A stretch of DNA of 64,000 nt from Vicinamibacterales bacterium (GTDB lineage: Bacteria; Acidobacteriota; Vicinamibacteria; Vicinamibacterales; Fen-181). Both the position numbers and the translations under genes were made by a program. The DNA is taken from assembly GCA_036504215.1 (NCBI GenBank), contig DASXVO010000005.1, positions 1-64,000 of the forward strand. Direction: 5' to 3'. The notes below the pieces were generated by a model. That model ran no database searches. It was not told the origin of the DNA and saw only the letters and a list, made by a program, of their open reading frames with translations. How positions within the stretch are numbered: the stretch's first letter is position 1; every line of letters starts with the position of its first letter. Positions 60,290-64,000 of the stretch are shown here, piece by piece.

Positions 60290-62148
60290 CGATCCCCGGC
60301 CGGAAACGGCGCGGCATCCAGACGCGTGTCGTGCTGCTGGTCGGCATCGGCATCCTGGCAGCGCTCGCCATCTTCGGCGGCACGAGCTTCGTTGGCTTCA
60401 ACTCGCTGACCGAGCGTCTGGCGGCAGAACGCGAGATGCTCGCGCGGAGCATCGCCGCACATCTCGACTATGTCGTCCGGAGCGAACTCGAGATCCTGCA
60501 GGGCGTGTCGGGAACCCCCGGGGTGGACCTGTCCGATCGGGACCCGTCGCCGGAGCAGTCGGCCCTCCGGACGGCGTACCTCCGCTCGCGGCTGTTCGAA
60601 CGGGTCTTTCTCATCGGCCGTGACGGCGCGGTGCTGCTCGACGAGCCCAGCAGGCCGGCGGGGGGCGGCGCGCCCACACCACCGCAGGGCGACGTCGGCG
60701 TCGCCCTGCAGACCGGGCGGCCCGTCATCTCCGATCTGACCGAGGCCGGGGGACGGCGACGGCTCTACCTGCTCGTTCCCATGCGGAACTGGCGCGGACA
60801 GGTAGTCGCACTGGCCGGCGGCGAGGTCGATCCCGAAGCGTCGCGCTTCGTCACGATCCTCGAGCCGTACCGCCTGGGCCGAACCGGGATCACCTCGCTC
60901 GTGGACAGCACCGGCACCGTCATCGCCGCCACCGATGCGTCGCGTCGCTTCAGGCCAAGCGCACACCCCGAGCGGCTCGGCGCGAAGATCCGGAGCCGCG
61001 AACCGGTCGTCGAAGTCGACGCCGAGGGCGACGCGAGAACCGTCGTCGCGATTGCCCCTCTACTGTCGGCGCCGTGGGCGGTCGTGATGCTCCAGGACGA
61101 AGCCGAGACGTTCGCCCAGGGGCGGTCGATGGCTCGGCGGGTGCTCTGGCTCGGCCCCGCGCTGCTCGGCCTCGCCCTCCTGTTCGCGCTCGGTGCGGCA
61201 CGCAGCGTGAAGCGCCCACTCGCCTTGCTCACGGCGTCCGCCGAGCGGATTGCGAGCGGCGACCTCGATCAGCCCATCCCCCGCCTGGCCGAGGACGAGG
61301 TGGGCCGGCTCGGCGGGTCGCTCGAACGCATGCGTGTCGCGCTCCGTACGTCGATGGATACGATTGCGCGAGCCAACCAGGAACTCGAACAGCGAGTCGA
61401 GTCGCGCACCCACGAGCTGCAGGGCCTCTACCGCCAGCTCCAGGAGCGCGAGCAGTGGCGCGAGGAGCTGTTGCGCAAGGTGATTTCTGCGCAGGAGGAC
61501 GAGCGCAAACGCCTGGCGCGCGAGCTGCACGACGAAACGAGCCAGACGCTGAGCGCCCTGGCGATGAAGATCGAAACGGCACTGGCCGCGTGGCCGCAGG
61601 AAGCCTCGCGCGACCGGCTCGTCGAAGCCAAGGCCCTCACCGTCCGCACGCTCGACGAGCTGCACCGCCTGATCTTCGATCTGCGTCCGTCCGTGCTCGA
61701 CGACCTCGGGCTGCTGTCCGCCATCCGCTGGTACGCCGAGCGTCATCTCGAATCGCGCGGCATCACGGTGCGCTGCGAGTTCAGCGGCATCGAAACCCGC
61801 CTGCTGCCCGAACTGGAGACGGCGCTCTTCCGCGTGGCGCAGGAAGCCATCACCAACATCGCGAAGCACTCGGGCGCCGAGACCGTCCTCATCCAGTGCT
61901 TCGAGCACGACGACCGGATCTCGATCGAGATCGAAGACGATGGGAAGGGATTCGCACCCGAGGATCTGCCTCCACCGGCCGCCAGGGAGCGCGGCCTGGG
62001 TCTGCTCGGCATGCGCGAGCGGATCGAGCTGTTTGGCGGGACAATCGAAATCGACTCGGCACCGGGACGCGGCACGCGGATAGCGGTCGCCGTTCCGACG
62101 ATCCAGGAGGTCGGACATGCCCAGGATTCGCGTCCTAATCGCGGATGA
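60286..62148 (+). CDS. sensor histidine kinase, NarX/HisKA_3 type
   Basis: 620 aa. TM1 (VVLLVGIGILAALAIFGGTSFV) and TM2 near 290-310 enclose a large extracytoplasmic Cache-like sensor (residues about 35-275). HAMP, a coiled coil and HisKA_3 follow (ISAQEDERKRLARELHDETSQTLSAL, His in ELHDE), then HATPase (NIAKHSGAETVLIQ, GLGLLGMRERIELFGGTIEI). ATG 60286 overlaps the previous stop; ATG 60274 is an alternative. It pairs with the LuxR-type regulator at 62117. Confidence 0.9.
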   Translation: MTIPGRKRRGIQTRVVLLVGIGILAALAIFGGTSFVGFNSLTERLAAEREMLARSIAAHLDYVVRSELEILQGVSGTPGVDLSDRDPSPEQSALRTAYLRSRLFERVFLIGRDGAVLLDEPSRPAGGGAPTPPQGDVGVALQTGRPVISDLTEAGGRRRLYLLVPMRNWRGQVVALAGGEVDPEASRFVTILEPYRLGRTGITSLVDSTGTVIAATDASRRFRPSAHPERLGAKIRSREPVVEVDAEGDARTVVAIAPLLSAPWAVVMLQDEAETFAQGRSMARRVLWLGPALLGLALLFALGAARSVKRPLALLTASAERIASGDLDQPIPRLAEDEVGRLGGSLERMRVALRTSMDTIARANQELEQRVESRTHELQGLYRQLQEREQWREELLRKVISAQEDERKRLARELHDETSQTLSALAMKIETALAAWPQEASRDRLVEAKALTVRTLDELHRLIFDLRPSVLDDLGLLSAIRWYAERHLESRGITVRCEFSGIETRLLPELETALFRVAQEAITNIAKHSGAETVLIQCFEHDDRISIEIEDDGKGFAPEDLPPPAARERGLGLLGMRERIELFGGTIEIDSAPGRGTRIAVAVPTIQEVGHAQDSRPNRG

Positions 62149-62776
62149 TCATGCCATCGTCCGCGAGGGGGTGCGGGCGCTCCTCCAGTTGTCGGATGAT
62201 ATCGAGGTGGTCGGCGAGGCCGCCAACGGCCTCGAGGCGATCGACCTGGCGCGGCGCCTGGCTCCAGACGTGGTCCTGATGGACATCGCGATGCCTGGCC
62301 TCGGCGGCCTCGAGGCGACCCTGGCGATTCGCAAGGACATCCCAGAAACGAAGATCCTGGTCCTCACGCAGTACGAGGATCGCGAGTACATCAGGCGCTT
62401 CCTGAAGGCCGGTGTCTCGGGCTACGTCCTGAAGAAAGCCGCTGGTGCCGAGCTGACCGCAGCCATTCGAGCGGTCAACCGCGGCGGCCTGGTGCTGGAC
62501 CCGGAAGTCGCGCGGGAGGCGATGCGGGAGCCGGTCTCGTCGGCGGCTCCCGGCGAAGCCACCGACCTCTATGACGCGTTGACAGACCGTGAGAAGCAGG
62601 TCCTGAAGCTCGTGGCAGAAGGCCGGAGCAACAAGGAAGTGGCGGAATTGCTCGACATCACCGTCAAGACCGCCATGTCGCACCGCGAACACATCATGCA
62701 GAAACTCGACCTGCACAGCCGGACCGACCTGATCAAGTTCGCGCTGCACAAGGGCGTGATCCGGGTCGACGGCTAG
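62117..62776 (+). CDS. NarL/LuxR-family response regulator
   Basis: 219 aa. The receiver (VLIADDHAIVREGVRALL, phospho-Asp in VVLMDIAMPGLGG, VLTQYEDREYI, GYVLKKAAG) is followed by a LuxR HTH (LTDREKQVLKLVAEGRSNKEVAELLDITVKTAMSHREHIMQKL). AGGAGG precedes ATG 62117. It overlaps the kinase by 32 nt and forms a two-component system of unknown signal. Confidence 0.92.
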   Translation: MPRIRVLIADDHAIVREGVRALLQLSDDIEVVGEAANGLEAIDLARRLAPDVVLMDIAMPGLGGLEATLAIRKDIPETKILVLTQYEDREYIRRFLKAGVSGYVLKKAAGAELTAAIRAVNRGGLVLDPEVAREAMREPVSSAAPGEATDLYDALTDREKQVLKLVAEGRSNKEVAELLDITVKTAMSHREHIMQKLDLHSRTDLIKFALHKGVIRVDG

Positions 62777-63210
62777 TCGTGCAGGTCGGGCCGGCGCGAT
62801 TCGTGGCGCTGCTTGCCCTGCACGCTCGAATCGATGGAGTCCTGATCCACGACCTCGCCGTTCTCGGCATCCGGCGCCTTCTTCTTGCTCGCCAGGTACG
62901 CCTCGCCGGGCCGCCACTCGGGGGTCATGGTCGCCGCCACGCCCACCGCGCCGGAACGCGTCATCGCGAACGCCTTCTTTCCAAGGAACATGAAGAGCAT
63001 CGCGAACCCGATGAAGGGAAGGAACATCGCATAGACAGCGCCCATCAGCGGGGCCAGCACGAGCAACGCCACGATCGGAACCTTGATGTACTGCTGCTCC
63101 ATGCCGCCGGGAAGGATGCCTCCCGGCTTGGGAACCATCGTGAGTTCCCACTTGCCAAGATTCCAGTAGAAGCCCGTCTTCACCGCCGTGCCACCAGTTC
63201 GCTTCGCCAT
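62773..63210 (-). CDS. small membrane protein of unknown function
   Basis: 145 aa. Residues about 45-80 are two close hydrophobic helices (IVALLVLAPLMGAVYAMFLPFIGFAMLFMFLGKKAF), and the C-terminal 50 residues are charged and probably cytoplasmic. ATG 63210 follows AGAGGTGA. It converges with the response regulator and shares 4 nt with its end. Family and role are unknown. Confidence 0.75.
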   Translation of the reverse strand: MAKRTGGTAVKTGFYWNLGKWELTMVPKPGGILPGGMEQQYIKVPIVALLVLAPLMGAVYAMFLPFIGFAMLFMFLGKKAFAMTRSGAVGVAATMTPEWRPGEAYLASKKKAPDAENGEVVDQDSIDSSVQGKQRHESRRPDLHD

Positions 63211-63254
63211 GACTCACCTCTCTATGAATGCCGGGGTCACTGTCAACGTCTGCA

Positions 63255-63371
63255 TATAATCTACGTCCGGCCGACCGATTCGACAATCGGGCGGTTGACC
63301 GTGCGGACCGGGTAAAAGTCCCGATGCGGCATCGGGAAAACACCCGAGATGGTCGGGGAAGACGCCCGACG
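63255..63371 (+). other. hairpin-rich intergenic stretch, candidate small RNA
   Basis: A TATAAT at 63255-63260 is followed by a chain of short perfect helices: CCGATT-CGAC-AATCGG (63275-63290), CCCGATGC-G-GCATCGGG (63320-63336) with flanking CGGGT/ACCCG, then CCCGA-N5-TCGGG and TCGGG-N7-CCCGA up to 63370. No -35 is visible for the TATAAT. Confidence 0.35.
63320..63336 (-). terminator. possible intrinsic terminator of the partial gene
   Basis: CCCGATGC-C-GCATCGGG on the minus strand is followed by ACTTTTAC, the only hairpin here with a short T-run. It lies 38 nt after the stop of the gene at 63374. Confidence 0.45.
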
Positions 63372-63373
63372 CG

Positions 63374-64000
63374 CTAGCCCTTCCGTTCGGCCTGAGCGCG
63401 CGCACGCCGATCACGCAACTGAAGGACTTCGAATGCTTCCTGAACCTGGTCGCAGCCAGACCGCAAGGTCGAAGTGATCGTGTCGAAGATAGGCTGCCGC
63501 AGGCCCTTCGACTCGGGATCGAGCCGCAGAACGCGCCAGCACACGAGATTCAGCGCCTCCAGTGCGCCGCACACCTCGTTCGCCGCGAAGCCCTCCTTGC
63601 ACCGTTGATTGGCCAGGTCCTGGCAATAGGCCATGAACACGCCGCGGTCCTCCGTCCGGACGGCATTCATCAGCTGGCGTAGCACCACGCGGTGGTTCCA
63701 CTCGTGCTGCGCCGAGGTCAGCGCCCGATACCGGCTGAACCGTGCCTGCCGAAGCGGCCCCGTCAGGAGATCGTTGAAGTCCCGGATGATCCGCTCCTGA
63801 TGCTGCTCCAGGAGCCAGTAGATCTTGAGACTGGCGGGAATGGGCAATTCCGCGACAGCGGTTCGGTTCATCTCGGCCCACTTCGCTGGATCGATCTTGC
63901 GGTTCTCGATGAGAAACGGCATCCGACGGAGGATCTCCAGGCGCGGCCGTGGCGCCCATTCGAGTCGTCGCCTCGTCTGCCTGGCGTCGACGGCGAGCAC
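63374..64000 (-). CDS. protein of unknown function, 5' end outside window
   Basis: At least 208 residues, open to the window edge, so the start may lie outside. The protein is helical and soluble: FNDLLTGPLRQARFSRYRALTSAQHEWNHRVVLRQLMNAVRTEDRGVFMAYCQDLANQRCKEGFAANEVCGALEALNLVCWRVLRLDPESKGLRQPIFDTITSTLRSG. The pattern of about four conserved helices resembles N-terminal regulator domains of the RsbR/RsbU class, but this is a weak guess. Confidence 0.6.
   Translation of the reverse strand: MLAVDARQTRRRLEWAPRPRLEILRRMPFLIENRKIDPAKWAEMNRTAVAELPIPASLKIYWLLEQHQERIIRDFNDLLTGPLRQARFSRYRALTSAQHEWNHRVVLRQLMNAVRTEDRGVFMAYCQDLANQRCKEGFAANEVCGALEALNLVCWRVLRLDPESKGLRQPIFDTITSTLRSGCDQVQEAFEVLQLRDRRARAQAERKG

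Noticed and set aside
63219-63246. TTGACA-N16-TAGAGA as sigma-70 promoter of the small membrane protein at 63210
   Set aside because: The -35 is perfect, but the -10 would overlap the Shine-Dalgarno and matches only 3 of 6 bases, leaving no room for a transcript start before the ATG.

Overview
This 64 kb window is GC-rich DNA from a motile, Gram-negative-type bacterium. It encodes P-ring and L-ring proteins, a Tat-exported uptake [NiFe]-hydrogenase and many sigma-54-type regulators. The protein style (M14 carboxypeptidase, ABC efflux genes with NtrC-family regulators, CsrA/FliW) fits Acidobacteriota such as the Vicinamibacteria. That placement is inferred from gene content; no rRNA or marker gene is present. 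I see no insertion sequence, prophage, CRISPR array, tRNA or rRNA.

Region 1 (1-4218, + strand) is the filament block: a flagellin truncated by the window edge, a complete flagellin, FlaG, FliD, FliS and a FliT/FlgN-like chaperone. Region 2 (4293-36656, - strand) is one of the most compact flagellar clusters possible, with many 1-4 nt stop/start overlaps. In transcription order it carries flgB, flgC, fliE, fliF, fliG, fliH, fliI, fliJ, flgD, flgE and fliK; then fliL, fliN, fliO, fliP, fliQ, fliR, flhB, flhA, flhF, flhG, fliA, fliM and a fliY-like gene; then a DUF2802-like protein, a Cys4/MshEN protein, flgF, flgG, flgA, flgH, flgI, flgJ (fused to an M23 peptidase), flgM, flgN, flgK, flgL, fliW, csrA and a GNAT acetyltransferase. 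MotA/MotB, the chemoreceptors and CheA are not in the window.

Region 3 (36839-40465) is regulatory: a receiver-only response regulator, a divergent NtrC-type sigma-54 activator, CheY and an HDOD protein. Promoter-like sequences fit a sigma-54 to sigma-28 hierarchy. Sigma-54 (-24/-12) sites lie before flgB and fliL. Sites of the form TCAAGTTT-N11-GCCGATTR (FliA/sigma-28 type) lie before flagellin, cheY, fliL and, in weaker form, flgM and the receiver protein. At least one near-perfect sigma-28 site points antisense into the rod-gene operon. The flagellin leader holds a hairpin with an AAGGAT loop plus a GGA-rich Shine-Dalgarno, the layout expected for CsrA control, and csrA and fliW are in the same cluster.

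Region 4 (40574-45961) holds a large secreted M14-type peptidase and two secreted proteins of unknown function. Region 5 (46344-51848) is an operon of a membrane-fusion protein, two MacB/LolD-type ABC ATPases without a permease, a sigma-54 activator and an NtrY-like kinase, preceded by a sigma-54 promoter and a TGTCC-N7-GGACA dyad. Region 6 (52279-58664) is a hydrogenase respiratory module: small subunit, large subunit, cytochrome b, maturation protease and a monohaem cytochrome c, then, behind a second sigma-54 promoter, a nine-haem cytochrome c and another cytochrome b. The small subunit has an altered proximal-cluster motif (CCGN instead of CxGC), and no hyp maturation genes are present. 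Region 7 (58688-64000) holds an M56-type peptidase, a hypothetical protein, a NarL-type two-component system, a small membrane protein, a hairpin-rich intergenic stretch and a partial unknown protein.
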